From positions 17,790-81,789 of the forward strand of contig JAOPWC010000123.1 in the NCBI GenBank assembly GCA_025965895.1: 64,000 nt of DNA. The letters run 5' to 3'. Shown here one piece after another: positions 45,382 to 54,240 of this stretch. The stretch comes from Mycobacterium sp. (GTDB taxonomy: Bacteria; Actinomycetota; Actinomycetes; Mycobacteriales; Mycobacteriaceae). The position numbers and the translations under genes were made by a program. Within the stretch, counting starts at the first letter, position 1, and the number at the start of each line of letters is the position of its first letter. Under the pieces are notes generated by a model that saw only the letters and a program-made list of their open reading frames with translations, was not told the origin of the DNA and did no database searches.

Positions 45382-47229
45382 TCACTTCTTGGCCCGATCC
45401 CCCGCGGCGTCGGTGGACAAAGCCGCCACGAAGGCCTCTTGCGGCACATCGACCCTGCCGATCGTCTTCATGCGCTTCTTGCCTTCCTTCTGCTTCTCCA
45501 GCAGTTTGCGCTTGCGTGTGATGTCGCCGCCATAGCATTTCGACAAGACGTCTTTGCGAAGGGCCCGGATGTTCTCCCGGGCAATGATTTTCGATCCGAT
45601 TGCGGCTTGCACCGGAACCTCGAACTGCTGGCGCGGAATCAACTCCTTGAGTTTGGCGGTCATCTTGCGGCCGTACTCGGCCGCGGCGTCCCTGTGCACG
45701 ATCGCGCTGAACGCGTCGACCGGTTCACCCTGCAGCAGGATGTCGACTTTGACCAGGTCGGCTTCCTGCTCACCGGCCTCCTCGTAGTCCAGGCTGGCGT
45801 AGCCGCGGGTGCGTGACTTCAGCGAGTCGAAGAAGTCGAAGATGATTTCGCCGAGCGGCATCGTGTAGCGCAGTTCGACTCGCTCCGGTGACAGGTAGTC
45901 CATGCCGCCCAGCTCGCCGCGGCGGGACTGGCACAGCTCCATGATGGTGCCGATGAATTCGCTGGGCGAAATGATGGTGGTCTTCACCATCGGTTCGTAT
46001 ACGGTGCGGATCCTGCCCGACGGCCAGTCCGACGGGTTGGTCACGATCTTCTCTGTCCCGTCCTCGAGCACGACCCGATAGACGACGTTGGGCGACGTCG
46101 AGATCAGGTCGAGGTCGAACTCGCGCTCGAGCCGCTCCCGGGCGATCTCCATGTGCAGCAGCCCGAGAAAGCCGCAGCGGAAGCCGAAGCCGAGCGCCAC
46201 CGATGTTTCCGGCTCGTAGGTCAGCGCGGCGTCGTTGAGGCGCAACCGGTCGAGCGCATCGCGGAGGTCCGGATAATCCGAACCGTCCACGGGGTACAGC
46301 CCGGAGTACACCATCGGTTTGGGTTCGCGGTAGCCGGTCAGTGGCTTGGTGGCTCCGTTGCGCGCGGTGGTGACGGTGTCACCGACCTTGGATTGGCGGA
46401 CGTCCTTCACGCCGCTGATCAGGTAGCCGACCTCGCCGACCCCGAGGCCGGCGGCCGGCTTCGGTTCGGGTGACACGATGCCCACTTCGAGGAGTTCGTG
46501 CGTTGCACCGGTGGACATCATCTTGATCCGCTCCCGCGGCAGGATCTTGCCGTCGACGACGCGCACATACGTGACCACTCCCCGGTAGATGTCGTACACG
46601 GAGTCAAAGATCATCGCCCGGGTCGGCGCGTCCGGATTGCCCTGCGGGGGCGGCACCTGGCGGATGACCTCGTTTAGCAGCTCGGCCACGCCCTCGCCGG
46701 TCTTGCCGGAGACCCGCAGCACATCCTCGGGTTCGCAGCCGATGACGTGGGCGATCTCCGCGGCGTAGCGGTCGGGGTCTGCGGCGGGCAGGTCGATCTT
46801 GTTCAGCACCGGAATGATCGCCAGGTCGCGATCGAGCGCGAGATACAGATTCGCCAGCGTCTGCGCCTCGATCCCCTGAGCGGCGTCGACCAGCAGTACC
46901 GCGCCTTCGCAGGCTTCCAGCGCGCGGGACACCTCGTAGGTGAAGTCAACGTGACCCGGCGTGTCGATGAGATGCAGCACATAGTCGGTGCTATTCACCT
47001 GCCACGGCAGCCGGACGTTCTGCGCCTTGATGGTGATGCCGCGTTCGCGCTCGATGTCCATCCGGTCGAGGTACTGGGCACGCATCGAGCGCTCGTCGAC
47101 CACGCCTGTCAGTTGCAACATCCGATCCGCCAGCGTGGACTTGCCATGATCGATGTGGGCGATGATGCAGAAGTTGCGAATTCGCGCCGGCGCGGTGAAC
47201 GTCTGGTCGGCGAGGCTGCTGATGAGAAT
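45382..47229 (-). CDS. lepA: Elongation factor 4 (LepA), start codon non-canonical or frameshifted
   Basis: The GTPase is nearly complete: G1 [17 protein letters not shown]3 [13 protein letters not shown]4 NKIDLP, the EF-G-like domains and the LepA-specific C-terminus. It back-translocates ribosomes and aids translation under stress. As written, the frame has no ATG, GTG or TTG between an in-frame TAG (47248-47250) and ATG 47121, which lies past the P-loop. Starts that keep the whole GTPase domain are ATT 47229 or CTG 47235. Alternatively, an extra base in the AAAGGG run at 47239-47244 separates it from an upstream frame that resembles the longer annotated mycobacterial N-terminus (LDTLDSR). 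From ATT the length is 615 residues, close to E. coli LepA. Confidence 0.88.
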   Translation of the reverse strand: MLISSLADQTFTAPARIRNFCIIAHIDHGKSTLADRMLQLTGVVDERSMRAQYLDRMDIERERGITIKAQNVRLPWQVNSTDYVLHLIDTPGHVDFTYEVSRALEACEGAVLLVDAAQGIEAQTLANLYLALDRDLAIIPVLNKIDLPAADPDRYAAEIAHVIGCEPEDVLRVSGKTGEGVAELLNEVIRQVPPPQGNPDAPTRAMIFDSVYDIYRGVVTYVRVVDGKILPRERIKMMSTGATHELLEVGIVSPEPKPAAGLGVGEVGYLISGVKDVRQSKVGDTVTTARNGATKPLTGYREPKPMVYSGLYPVDGSDYPDLRDALDRLRLNDAALTYEPETSVALGFGFRCGFLGLLHMEIARERLEREFDLDLISTSPNVVYRVVLEDGTEKIVTNPSDWPSGRIRTVYEPMVKTTIISPSEFIGTIMELCQSRRGELGGMDYLSPERVELRYTMPLGEIIFDFFDSLKSRTRGYASLDYEEAGEQEADLVKVDILLQGEPVDAFSAIVHRDAAAEYGRKMTAKLKELIPRQQFEVPVQAAIGSKIIARENIRALRKDVLSKCYGGDITRKRKLLEKQKEGKKRMKTIGRVDVPQEAFVAALSTDAAGDRAKK

Positions 47230-47345
47230 CTCCAGGTGAAAGGGTGTCTAGCGCGAACGATCTGCTATCCAGGGTATCGAGGTGGAACCGTTCGGTCACA
47301 ATCGCACGAAGTCCGGCTCCGGCGGCCTCGCCTATGCTTTCTCCC

Positions 47346-47942
47346 ATGGCGTCGCAGTGGAAGACGTTGCAGCGGCGATTAGGGAAAGCCGCGGAGAACC
47401 TTGTATTCAATGAAGGCCCCAAGCTCATCCGGCAGCTGCAGAACTCACCGACGTTGCAGCGGGGCATCCAGCAAGGTATCCGGATCGGGCTGGAAGCAAT
47501 CGCCAGCGCCCAGGAGCAGGCTCCCGCCATCGCGGCAGGCCGTCCGGTGACGAGCAGCAGTGCTCCCACCGCGCACCGGGCCCGGAAGCTGGTGTACTGC
47601 CCGGACCTCGACGGCCGCGCCGACCCGGGCGAGATCGTCTGGACGTGGGTGGTCTACGAGGACGACCCGTCACGGGGCAAGGACCGCCCGGTGCTCGTCG
47701 TCGGCCGCGATCGCCGCACGCTGCTCGGACTGATGCTGTCAAGCCAGGAGCATCAGGGCGATGCCCGCTGGATCGGTATCGGCTCGGGCACCTGGGACTA
47801 CGAGGGCAGGGCCAGCTGGGTGCGGCTTGACCGGGTGCTCGATGTGCCCGAGGAGGGCATTCGGCGCGAGGGCGCGATCCTGGCCAGGGACACCTTCGAG
47901 ACGGTGGCGGCCAGGCTGCGCGTCGAGTACTCCTGGAGCTAG
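47346..47942 (+). CDS. PemK/MazF-like domain protein (Rv2405-like)
   Basis: This 198-residue protein has an N-terminal helical region (MASQWKTLQRRLGKAAENLVF) and a C-terminal PemK/MazF-like beta-barrel (DGRADPGEIVWTWVVYEDDPSRGKDRPVLVVGRDRRTLLGLMLSS). No antitoxin gene is next to it, and the fold occurs as a single conserved gene at this place in M. tuberculosis, so a housekeeping role rather than a toxin is possible. Its ATG lies in a CCATGG that also provides an ATG on the opposite strand toward lepA. Confidence 0.8.
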   Translation: MASQWKTLQRRLGKAAENLVFNEGPKLIRQLQNSPTLQRGIQQGIRIGLEAIASAQEQAPAIAAGRPVTSSSAPTAHRARKLVYCPDLDGRADPGEIVWTWVVYEDDPSRGKDRPVLVVGRDRRTLLGLMLSSQEHQGDARWIGIGSGTWDYEGRASWVRLDRVLDVPEEGIRREGAILARDTFETVAARLRVEYSWS

Positions 47943-47946
47943 TGGC

Positions 47947-48558
47947 CTACCGCGGCGCCCGCCACATCGGCCACATCGTCGGTCCCCCGTTGGGCAGCAC
48001 GATCTCTCCGATGACCTGGAAGCCGAAACGCTGGTAGTAGGGCACGTTGTCAGGTTTCGTCGACTCCAGGTAGGCCGGGGCGTACTCGGCGTCGACCCGG
48101 TCGAGCCGTGACCGCATGAGCGCATGGCCGAAACCCGCACCCCGCACCGGTGGGTCGCTGCCGATCACGGCCAGGTACCAGTGCGGCTCCTCCGGATGGA
48201 CCTGCTTCATCGTCTCGGCGACTTCCTGACCCACGGCGGCGCGTGAGCCGAACGCCCAGATGAACCCCGGCATCATCACGAGTTCCTCGAAGCGCGACTC
48301 TTTCCAGCGGTTCGGCGGATCCCACAGCGCCGCGCCGGCGATCGCGCCTTGCCCGCGTGCCACTTCGACACCACCACCGCTGAGGAAGTGGTGGCGCGTC
48401 ATCGTCGCGAACATGCGCGGCAGCGCCTTGGTCCGGGCAGCGGCGTCGGGCAGCATCCACGTCATCACCGGGTCGTCGTGGAAAGCGTGGCCCAATGCGC
48501 GCGCCAGCCCACGAACGTCGGCCCGGCGGGCGGGGACCACGTCGATCGTCATCACCAC
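47947..48558 (-). CDS. GNAT-family N-acetyltransferase
   Basis: This 203-residue protein has the GNAT fold with the acetyl-CoA binding segment VRGAGFGHALMRSRLDRVD and the terminal YLESTKPDNVPYYQRFGFQVIGEI. The substrate is unknown. GTG 48558 has GGAGG 7 nt upstream; ATG 48552 is an alternative. It starts 3 bp after the CBS gene stop, so the two form an operon. Confidence 0.85.
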   Translation of the reverse strand: MVMTIDVVPARRADVRGLARALGHAFHDDPVMTWMLPDAAARTKALPRMFATMTRHHFLSGGGVEVARGQGAIAGAALWDPPNRWKESRFEELVMMPGFIWAFGSRAAVGQEVAETMKQVHPEEPHWYLAVIGSDPPVRGAGFGHALMRSRLDRVDAEYAPAYLESTKPDNVPYYQRFGFQVIGEIVLPNGGPTMWPMWRAPR

Positions 48559-48561
48559 GTT

Positions 48562-48993
48562 CTATCCTCCCTGGGTGATGTAGGCCTGCAGCTGCTTCTG
48601 CTCCGCCTCCAGCTCCTCCATCCGGGTCTTCACCACGTCGCCGATGCTCACGATCCCTGCCAGTTCCCCGTCCTCGATCACCGGAACATGGCGGACGCGG
48701 TTGTTCGTCATCAGCCCACTGAGCGAATCCACCGAGTCGCCGGGCTCACACGTCACCACCACATTGGTCATGATCTCGGAGACCGGCAGCGTGAGCACGT
48801 CGGCGCCAAGCTCATGGAGCCGGCGCACGACGTCTCGCTCCGATACGATGCCCAGCACCCCGTCCGGCCCGACCGCTACCATGGCGCCGATGTTGTGTTC
48901 GGCCAACCCCGCCAGCAGCTCCCTGACCGTCGTCTCGGGGCTGATGGTGGCCACCGCCGAGCCCTTGTTCCGCAACACGTCCGCGATACGCAT
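48562..48993 (-). CDS. CBS-domain pair protein (Rv2406c-like)
   Basis: This 143-residue protein consists almost wholly of two CBS domains (about 8-62 and 72-127; MVAVGPDGVLGIVSERDVVRRL and HVPVIEDGELAGIVSIGDVVK) that bind adenosine nucleotides. The C-terminus is a short helix rich in E, Q and L. It has a good ribosome binding site (GGAGG 7 nt before ATG 48993) and a CRP-type palindrome in its promoter. Confidence 0.88.
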   Translation of the reverse strand: MRIADVLRNKGSAVATISPETTVRELLAGLAEHNIGAMVAVGPDGVLGIVSERDVVRRLHELGADVLTLPVSEIMTNVVVTCEPGDSVDSLSGLMTNNRVRHVPVIEDGELAGIVSIGDVVKTRMEELEAEQKQLQAYITQGG

Positions 48994-49293
48994 TCAACGC
49001 CTCCGCCTACTGTGACCAGGTTCACATTTAGATTAGGGCCAAGCCGGCCGCAGCGGAACCCACCCGGATTCGCATAGATCGTGTCGCAGCACGATCCGCG
49101 CACCGGCATTGCCGAATCCGGAAGCGGCGACACGGAAGAGCGACGCTATCTTCTAAACGGCGCGGTTGCATCCACCCGATCGCCTCACGAAGGGCCAGAT
49201 GCAACCTCTCCTGCCCGTCGCCGTCCTCCACGCTAGGCTTGCGGTTAGCCGCCCGTAAAGGACCAGAGGCGTCAAGGGCTCCGGTCGGCCCAC
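48994..49293. other. 300-bp non-coding spacer
   Basis: Between the CBS gene and the membrane protein gene (both on the minus strand) I see no convincing gene. The first 45 bp hold the CBS promoter: TAATCT (49035 to 49030) and the CRP-like palindrome. The remainder has only short shadow frames with no ribosome binding site. A ribonuclease Z gene occupies about this position in M. tuberculosis, as I recall, but no trace is seen. Confidence 0.6.
49011..49026. promoter_or_regulatory. CRP-type palindrome TGTGA-N6-TCACA upstream of the CBS gene
   Basis: TGTGA (49011-49015), six bases, TCACA (49022-49026): an exact match to the CRP consensus half-sites. It lies just downstream of a TAATCT -10 box on the minus strand, covering the expected start of transcription, so a CRP-family protein bound here would repress. 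Confidence 0.65.
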
Positions 49294-50010
49294 TCACGCT
49301 GAGTCTCGTGTCGCCATCGCCTCGCGCCGCCGACGCAGCGGCAGCAGGGCGCCCGCGACGACCAGCCATACCAGCGCCGGAAACCGCGCGACAGGAAGCA
49401 GTGGCGACAGCCCTGGCCAAATCAACACCAGAGCGGTCAGTTCAGCGACAGCGGCGATGACCAATCCACTCCACGCGACCACATGCGGAAGCAAGCCGAG
49501 CATCAGGCCGGGCACCGCGATGCCGGCCAAAAGCAGCCCGAGGCCCACGACGTGCGCCGGCCCCCCCGTCAGATAGACCAGGTAATACACCGCGCGGACC
49601 ACCGCGGAGTCAGCGGTCACCTCCGGTCGCGACAGCGTCCAGATCAGCAGGCCCGCCAAGCCGAGTGCACCACCGGAAAGAATGCCACCCGCCAGCGCGA
49701 TCGTGGGGCCGGGCGCGGTGACTCCGAGTTGCCGGAGGCGGGCACTGACCGTCGCGGCGTAGATCGCCAGCGGGACCGACGATCCGAAGATCCCTACGGC
49801 AGCCGAGTGGACTGCAACCGGGTGAGACCTGAAGAAGTCTTGAATGGTCGACGTCGAACCGAACGGGAAAGGCGGCACGCCACCGAGCACCGTGCCGACA
49901 ACGAGACCGCCGACGAACAACGCCACCGCGATCGCGGCCAGCGCAACGAGTGGAGGGCCGCCCTGCTGGGGACGCCTCACCACGGAGTCATCATTGACAG
50001 AACGATTCAT
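49294..50010 (-). CDS. Polytopic membrane protein, unknown function
   Basis: This 238-residue protein has about six hydrophobic segments: LVALAAIAVALFVGGLVVGTVL, VPLAIYAATVSARL, LAGGILSGGALGLAGLLIW, HVVGLGLLLAGIAVPGLMLGLL, LVIAAVAELTALVLIWPGL and LVWLVVAGALLPL. There is a basic C-terminal tail. The pattern resembles DUF4386-type proteins, but I cannot confirm that. It is divergent from a MarR gene with a strong palindrome in the spacer and is the probable regulated target. Confidence 0.75.
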   Translation of the reverse strand: MNRSVNDDSVVRRPQQGGPPLVALAAIAVALFVGGLVVGTVLGGVPPFPFGSTSTIQDFFRSHPVAVHSAAVGIFGSSVPLAIYAATVSARLRQLGVTAPGPTIALAGGILSGGALGLAGLLIWTLSRPEVTADSAVVRAVYYLVYLTGGPAHVVGLGLLLAGIAVPGLMLGLLPHVVAWSGLVIAAVAELTALVLIWPGLSPLLPVARFPALVWLVVAGALLPLRRRREAMATRDSA

Positions 50011-50045
50011 AGTTTGAACGATATGACGGGTACGCGGTTTCCCGC

Positions 50046-50066
50046 AAGGTTCTTTTTATGAACCTT
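50046..50066. promoter_or_regulatory. MarR-type operator palindrome
   Basis: AAGGTTC (50046-50052) and GAACCTT (50060-50066) form a perfect 7-bp inverted repeat around a T-rich 7-nt centre. It lies in the 78-bp spacer between the divergent membrane protein and MarR genes, 10 bp upstream of the TATGGT box (50077-50082) of the MarR gene. Confidence 0.65.
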
Positions 50067-50088
50067 TCACAGCCGGTATGGTTGGCGC

Positions 50089-50583
50089 GTGCCACCACCG
50101 CCAGCCGCCGATCAGCGCGACGGCGTCGCCTTTCTGCTCGCGCAACTCGGCTACCATGCTGCGGAGTTGTTCACCCAGCGAATCGCGCCACTCGGGCTGA
50201 ACCCGCCACAGGCGGGGATTCTGCGAGCAATCGCAGCCATGCCGGGCCAAAGCCAGCAGGCACTGAGCCAACAACTCAACCTGCTTCCCAGTCGGGTCGT
50301 CGCGTTCGTCGATGACCTGGAGAGCCACGGCTATGTCGAGCGGCGGCGCAATCCCGACGACCGCCGCCTGCACGCCCTGCACCTGACGGCGTCGGGAAAG
50401 AGACTGATGCAAAAGTTGTCTCAGGCGGCACGCGAGCATGAACGCCAGATCACGGCCGCATTGAACGACAGCCAGCGTCGTGACTTACGCGACCTGCTCG
50501 CCCTGATGGCTGAGGATGTCGGACTACCGCCGCAGGTGCATCCCGGCTACCGCAGTATCGGCCGTTCCCGGGATGCCGGCTGA
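50089..50583 (+). CDS. MarR-family transcriptional regulator
   Basis: This 164-residue protein has the MarR winged helix: LGLNPPQAGILRAIAAMPGQSQQALSQQLNLLPSRVVAFVDDLESHGYVERRRNPDDRRLHALHLTASGK. A TATGGT box ends 6 nt before GTG 50089, so the transcript is probably leaderless. It is divergent from a six-helix membrane protein and likely represses it through the palindrome between them. Confidence 0.87.
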   Translation: MPPPPAADQRDGVAFLLAQLGYHAAELFTQRIAPLGLNPPQAGILRAIAAMPGQSQQALSQQLNLLPSRVVAFVDDLESHGYVERRRNPDDRRLHALHLTASGKRLMQKLSQAAREHERQITAALNDSQRRDLRDLLALMAEDVGLPPQVHPGYRSIGRSRDAG

Positions 50584-50587
50584 CGGG

Positions 50588-51427
50588 TCAGGCGAGGCGT
50601 GTGATTTCGACGACCACGTCGAGGTCGGTCGAGCCGCCGCCCGAGTAGATCCCCTTGAGGGGACTCACATCGGCGTAGTCTCGTCCGACGCCGACGCTGA
50701 CGTACTGCTCGTTGATGTGCTTGTCGTTGGTCGGGTCGTAATTCCACCAGCTGCCGGTCCACGCCTGGATCCAGGCGTGGCTCTGCCCGTCGACGGTGTG
50801 GCCGATCGCCGCCTTCCGCTGCGGGTGCAGATATCCCGATACGTAGCGCGATGGGATCCCTATGCTACGCAACAACACCAGCGTCAAGTGCGCGAAGTCC
50901 TGGCAGACACCCTTGCCTTCGCGGTGCGCGTCCAGCGCCGAGGAGTGCACGCCCGTGGTGCCGGTCACGTAGTCGAGTTCACTGTGCACCCATTCCGCGG
51001 CAGCGATGACCGCCTCCTGCGGCGCGTTGTAATTGGCGATCCGCTGCCCGACTCGCTGAATCCGCTTGCTTTCCGGGGTGTAGTGGGTGTGGCCCAGCAC
51101 TTCGTCGAACCGGTCGATGACCGACTCTGAGTGAAGCTCGTCCCAGGTGACGTTTTTCGTCGGCTGCTCCGGCTTGTCGGTCTCGACCACCGACGACGCG
51201 GTGACCTCCAGTTCGGTGTGTGGGGCGTGCAGGTCGAACGCCGTCACCGCGGTACCCCAGTAATCGACATAACGGTAGGACCGGGTGGCAGGAACCGTTT
51301 CCACCCGGCTCAGAATCACGTTCTGACGGTTGTCCGACCGTGGCGTCAACCGTGCCTCGTTGTAGGAGGCGGTCGCCGGCGATTTGTACGCGTATCCCGT
51401 GGAATGCACCACCCGGAGCCGCCACAT
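50588..51427 (-). CDS. Transglutaminase-like cysteine protease/peptidase (Rv2409c-like)
   Basis: This 279-residue protein has an N-terminal beta domain (MWRLRVVHSTGYAYKSPATASYNEARLTPR, bacterial transglutaminase-like N-terminal) and the catalytic domain with Cys in GVCQDFAHLTLVLLRSIGIPSRYVSGYL, His in SHAWIQAW and Asp in WWNYDPTND. It lies downstream of the alpha-E and ATP-grasp genes. In such triads it is thought to cleave or transfer peptide bonds made by the ATP-grasp partner; this is a comparative-genomics prediction. Confidence 0.88.
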   Translation of the reverse strand: MWRLRVVHSTGYAYKSPATASYNEARLTPRSDNRQNVILSRVETVPATRSYRYVDYWGTAVTAFDLHAPHTELEVTASSVVETDKPEQPTKNVTWDELHSESVIDRFDEVLGHTHYTPESKRIQRVGQRIANYNAPQEAVIAAAEWVHSELDYVTGTTGVHSSALDAHREGKGVCQDFAHLTLVLLRSIGIPSRYVSGYLHPQRKAAIGHTVDGQSHAWIQAWTGSWWNYDPTNDKHINEQYVSVGVGRDYADVSPLKGIYSGGGSTDLDVVVEITRLA

Positions 51428-51461
51428 CAGCTGCTCTTCACTCCCGGCGAGGCGATCATCG

Positions 51462-52439
51462 TCAGATCTCCCCGTCTTCGATCACCAACGACCCGTTGCG
51501 ACCCGCGTCGGCCCATGCGACCCACGGCGCGGAGTGGAAGTACTGCAGCGCCAATGCTTCTCCGAGGTCACGGCAGGTTGATTGCAGACCGGCCAGCCGC
51601 TGCTCCAGTGTTTCGAGCAGCGCACCGGGGCGCAGGAATTCCAGTTCGCTGCGAGCACGGCCGAGCAGCCGCTGAGCCTCGGCGGTCGCGCCGACGCGGC
51701 TGTACGGCCGGTGGTCGAGTTCCTCGAGACTGTGCTCGGCCAACCGCAGAGAGTAAAAGACCGAGCGCGGGAAAAGCCGGTCCAGCAACATGAATTCCAC
51801 CACCCGGCCGGCGTCGAGCACGCCACGGTAGGTACGCAGATAGGTGTCGTGGGCGCCGGCCGACCGCAGAACCGTCACCCATGCCGGCGACGAGGCGCTA
51901 TCGCCGACACGTGACAGCAGCAGCCGCACGGTCATGTCGACGCGTTCGATCGCCCGGCCGAGCATCATGAACCGGTAGCCGTCGTCGCGGGACAGCGTCG
52001 AGTCGGCCAGTCCGGCGAACATCGCCGCGCGTCCCTCGATGAACGACAGAAATTCGTGCGGTCCAAGGCGTTTGGCGGCGCGTTCACGTTCGGCGAGCGC
52101 GTTGTACGTGGTGTTGAGGCATTCCCACAGCTCAGTGGAGGTCACTTCCCGCGCGGACCTGGCGTTCTCGCGCGCCGCTGAAACGGCCTCGACGATCGAG
52201 CAGCCGTCTTCGAGACCGCGGGCGAACGCGACGAGGTCCGTAAGCGACCAGACGTCCAGTTGAGTGTCGGGCGAGGGGATGCCAAGCACCCGCAACAGCA
52301 CGCGAGATGTCCCGTCCGGATCGACGCTGGAATCTTCGAGCAGTTGGTGCACGGTGACATCGAGGATGCGGGCGGTATCGTCGGCACGTTCCACGTAGCG
52401 GCCGATCCAATACAGCGATTCGGCGTTTCGTGCCAACAT
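51462..52439 (-). CDS. Alpha-E domain protein (Rv2410c-like)
   Basis: This 325-residue all-helical protein starts with the alpha-E signature MLARNAESLYWIGRYVERADDTARILDVTVHQLLED and continues with conserved RxxE/D helices (REVTSTELWECLNTTYNAL, RVDMTVRLLLSRVGD). No catalytic motif is visible. Its ATG overlaps the TGA of the ATP-grasp gene, so they are coupled. Confidence 0.88.
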   Translation of the reverse strand: MLARNAESLYWIGRYVERADDTARILDVTVHQLLEDSSVDPDGTSRVLLRVLGIPSPDTQLDVWSLTDLVAFARGLEDGCSIVEAVSAARENARSAREVTSTELWECLNTTYNALAERERAAKRLGPHEFLSFIEGRAAMFAGLADSTLSRDDGYRFMMLGRAIERVDMTVRLLLSRVGDSASSPAWVTVLRSAGAHDTYLRTYRGVLDAGRVVEFMLLDRLFPRSVFYSLRLAEHSLEELDHRPYSRVGATAEAQRLLGRARSELEFLRPGALLETLEQRLAGLQSTCRDLGEALALQYFHSAPWVAWADAGRNGSLVIEDGEI

Positions 52440-54100
52440 CAGTCACTCACTCCTTGCTGCTGCTGTTGCTGCTGGGACTGCGAAAGTTCCGGGCCTTTTT
52501 CGCTGGCCGGCGTTTTGGGCCCTGTCGGCAGCGAGCGGACGACTTGGGCGGCGGCCAGCTCGCGATCGGCCAGCGATGCCCGCGACGCCAGCACCCACGT
52601 GTCTTTCGACCCGCCGCCCTGGCTGGAGTTCACGACGAGAGATCCCTCAGGCAGCGCTACGCGGGTGAGTCCGCCGGGCAGGACCCACACCTCGTCGCCG
52701 TCGTTGACGGCGAACGGACGCAGATCCACATGCCGCGGCGATAGCTTGTCTTCGATTTGTGTTGGCACAGTGGACAACTGGACCACCGGCTGCGCGATCC
52801 AGCCACGCGGATTGCTGCGGATCTTCTTTGAGATCGTGGCGAGCTCGCGTTCGGACGCGTCAGGCCCGAACACGATGCCGTAACCGCCGGATCCTTCGAC
52901 GGGTTTGATCACCAGCTCGCGGATGCGGTCCAGTACCTGTTCGCGCTCCTCGTCGAGCCAGCAACGGAACGTGTCGACGTTGGCCAGCAGCGGCTTCTCA
53001 CCGAGGTAGTACTCGATGATCGTCGGCACGTAGGTGTAGATGAGCTTGTCGTCGCCCACGCCGTTACCGACCGCACTGGAGATCACGACGTTGCCCGCCC
53101 GAGCGGCGTTGAGCACGCCTGCCACCCCGAGCACCGAGTCGGGACGGAACTGCATCGGGTCGAGGAAGTCGTCGTCGACGCGGCGGTAGATGACGTCGAC
53201 CTGACGTTCGCCTTCCGTGGTGCGCATGTAGACCTGGTTGTCGCGGCAGAACAGGTCGCGGCCCTCGACAAGCTCGACTCCCATCTGCCTGGCCAACAGG
53301 GAATGCTCGAAGTAGGCGGAGTTGTAGATGCCGGGGGTGAGCACGACCACGGTGGGATCGGCTTCGTTGGTGGCCGCCGAGTTGCGCAGCGCCCGCAGCA
53401 GATGCGACGAGTAGTCGCCGACCGCGCGGACGCGGTGGGTAGCGAACAGGTTCGGGAAGACCCTGGCCATCGTCCTGCGGTTCTCCATGACATAGGAGAC
53501 GCCCGACGGAGAACGCAGGTTGTCCTCGAGCACTCGGAACACGCCGTCCTCGTCGCGAACCAGATCGATGCCCGCCACATGGATGCGCACGCCGTTGGGC
53601 GGGTTGATTCCCGCGGCCTCCCGATGAAAGTGCTGGCACGAGGTGACCAGCCGTCGCGGGATGACGCCGTCGCGGAGAATCTCCTGCTCCCCGTAGATGT
53701 CGTCGAGGTACATCTCGAGCGCCTTGACCCGCTGGGTGATGCCGCGCTCCAACCGCGACCATTCGGCGGCGGAGATCACCCGCGGCACGAGGTCGAGCGG
53801 AAAGGGGCGCTCCTGGCCTGACAGAGAGAAGGTGATGCCCTGATCGATGAATGCCCGGCCGAGCGCCTCGGCGCGGGCGGCCAACTCGGATGCATCCGAC
53901 GGTGCCAGCTCGGCGTAGATGCCCTTGTACGGTCCGCGGACGTTGCCTTGGCCGTCGAACATCTCGTCGAAAGCCTTCGCGTAGGGACCTCGGTCGCGAT
54001 AGCCGTCGAAGATTCGCTCGTAGCTCTTCGCCGCGGTTGAATTGGTGCGTGACGTTCGTCCGTTCTCTGTCGGCAAAGTGCGAAGGCTCACCTGCAACAT
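52439..54100 (-). CDS. Circularly permuted ATP-grasp type 2 protein (Rv2411c-like)
   Basis: This 553-residue enzyme has the permuted ATP-grasp arrangement. The central GVRIHVAGIDLVRDEDGVFRVLEDNLRSPSGVSYVMENR is the metal/ATP segment, and LVIKPVEGSGGYGIVFG is the phosphate-binding Lys loop. It is predicted to ligate an amino group to a carboxylate. The C-terminus ends in a short polyglutamine tract (seven Gln, encoded by CAG/CAA around 52446-52475) just before the stop. It is first in the ATP-grasp/alpha-E/transglutaminase operon and divergent from rpsT. Confidence 0.88.
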   Translation of the reverse strand: MLQVSLRTLPTENGRTSRTNSTAAKSYERIFDGYRDRGPYAKAFDEMFDGQGNVRGPYKGIYAELAPSDASELAARAEALGRAFIDQGITFSLSGQERPFPLDLVPRVISAAEWSRLERGITQRVKALEMYLDDIYGEQEILRDGVIPRRLVTSCQHFHREAAGINPPNGVRIHVAGIDLVRDEDGVFRVLEDNLRSPSGVSYVMENRRTMARVFPNLFATHRVRAVGDYSSHLLRALRNSAATNEADPTVVVLTPGIYNSAYFEHSLLARQMGVELVEGRDLFCRDNQVYMRTTEGERQVDVIYRRVDDDFLDPMQFRPDSVLGVAGVLNAARAGNVVISSAVGNGVGDDKLIYTYVPTIIEYYLGEKPLLANVDTFRCWLDEEREQVLDRIRELVIKPVEGSGGYGIVFGPDASERELATISKKIRSNPRGWIAQPVVQLSTVPTQIEDKLSPRHVDLRPFAVNDGDEVWVLPGGLTRVALPEGSLVVNSSQGGGSKDTWVLASRASLADRELAAAQVVRSLPTGPKTPASEKGPELSQSQQQQQQQGVSD

Positions 54101-54240
54101 CGTGCCGTACCTGGGCCGTTTCGGCAGGATAGTGGCGTGCGCATTCGGCGAATCGCGTCCAGACTGGTAGCGTGAACACTCGCTGCCCGCTCGGCGGCCG
54201 TCGCAGCAATCCCATGGACAGAATCAGAAGGAACTAACGC

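Noticed and set aside
47346..47942. Toxin-antitoxin module
   Set aside because: The PemK-like protein has no adjacent antitoxin gene; a conserved solitary gene is more likely.
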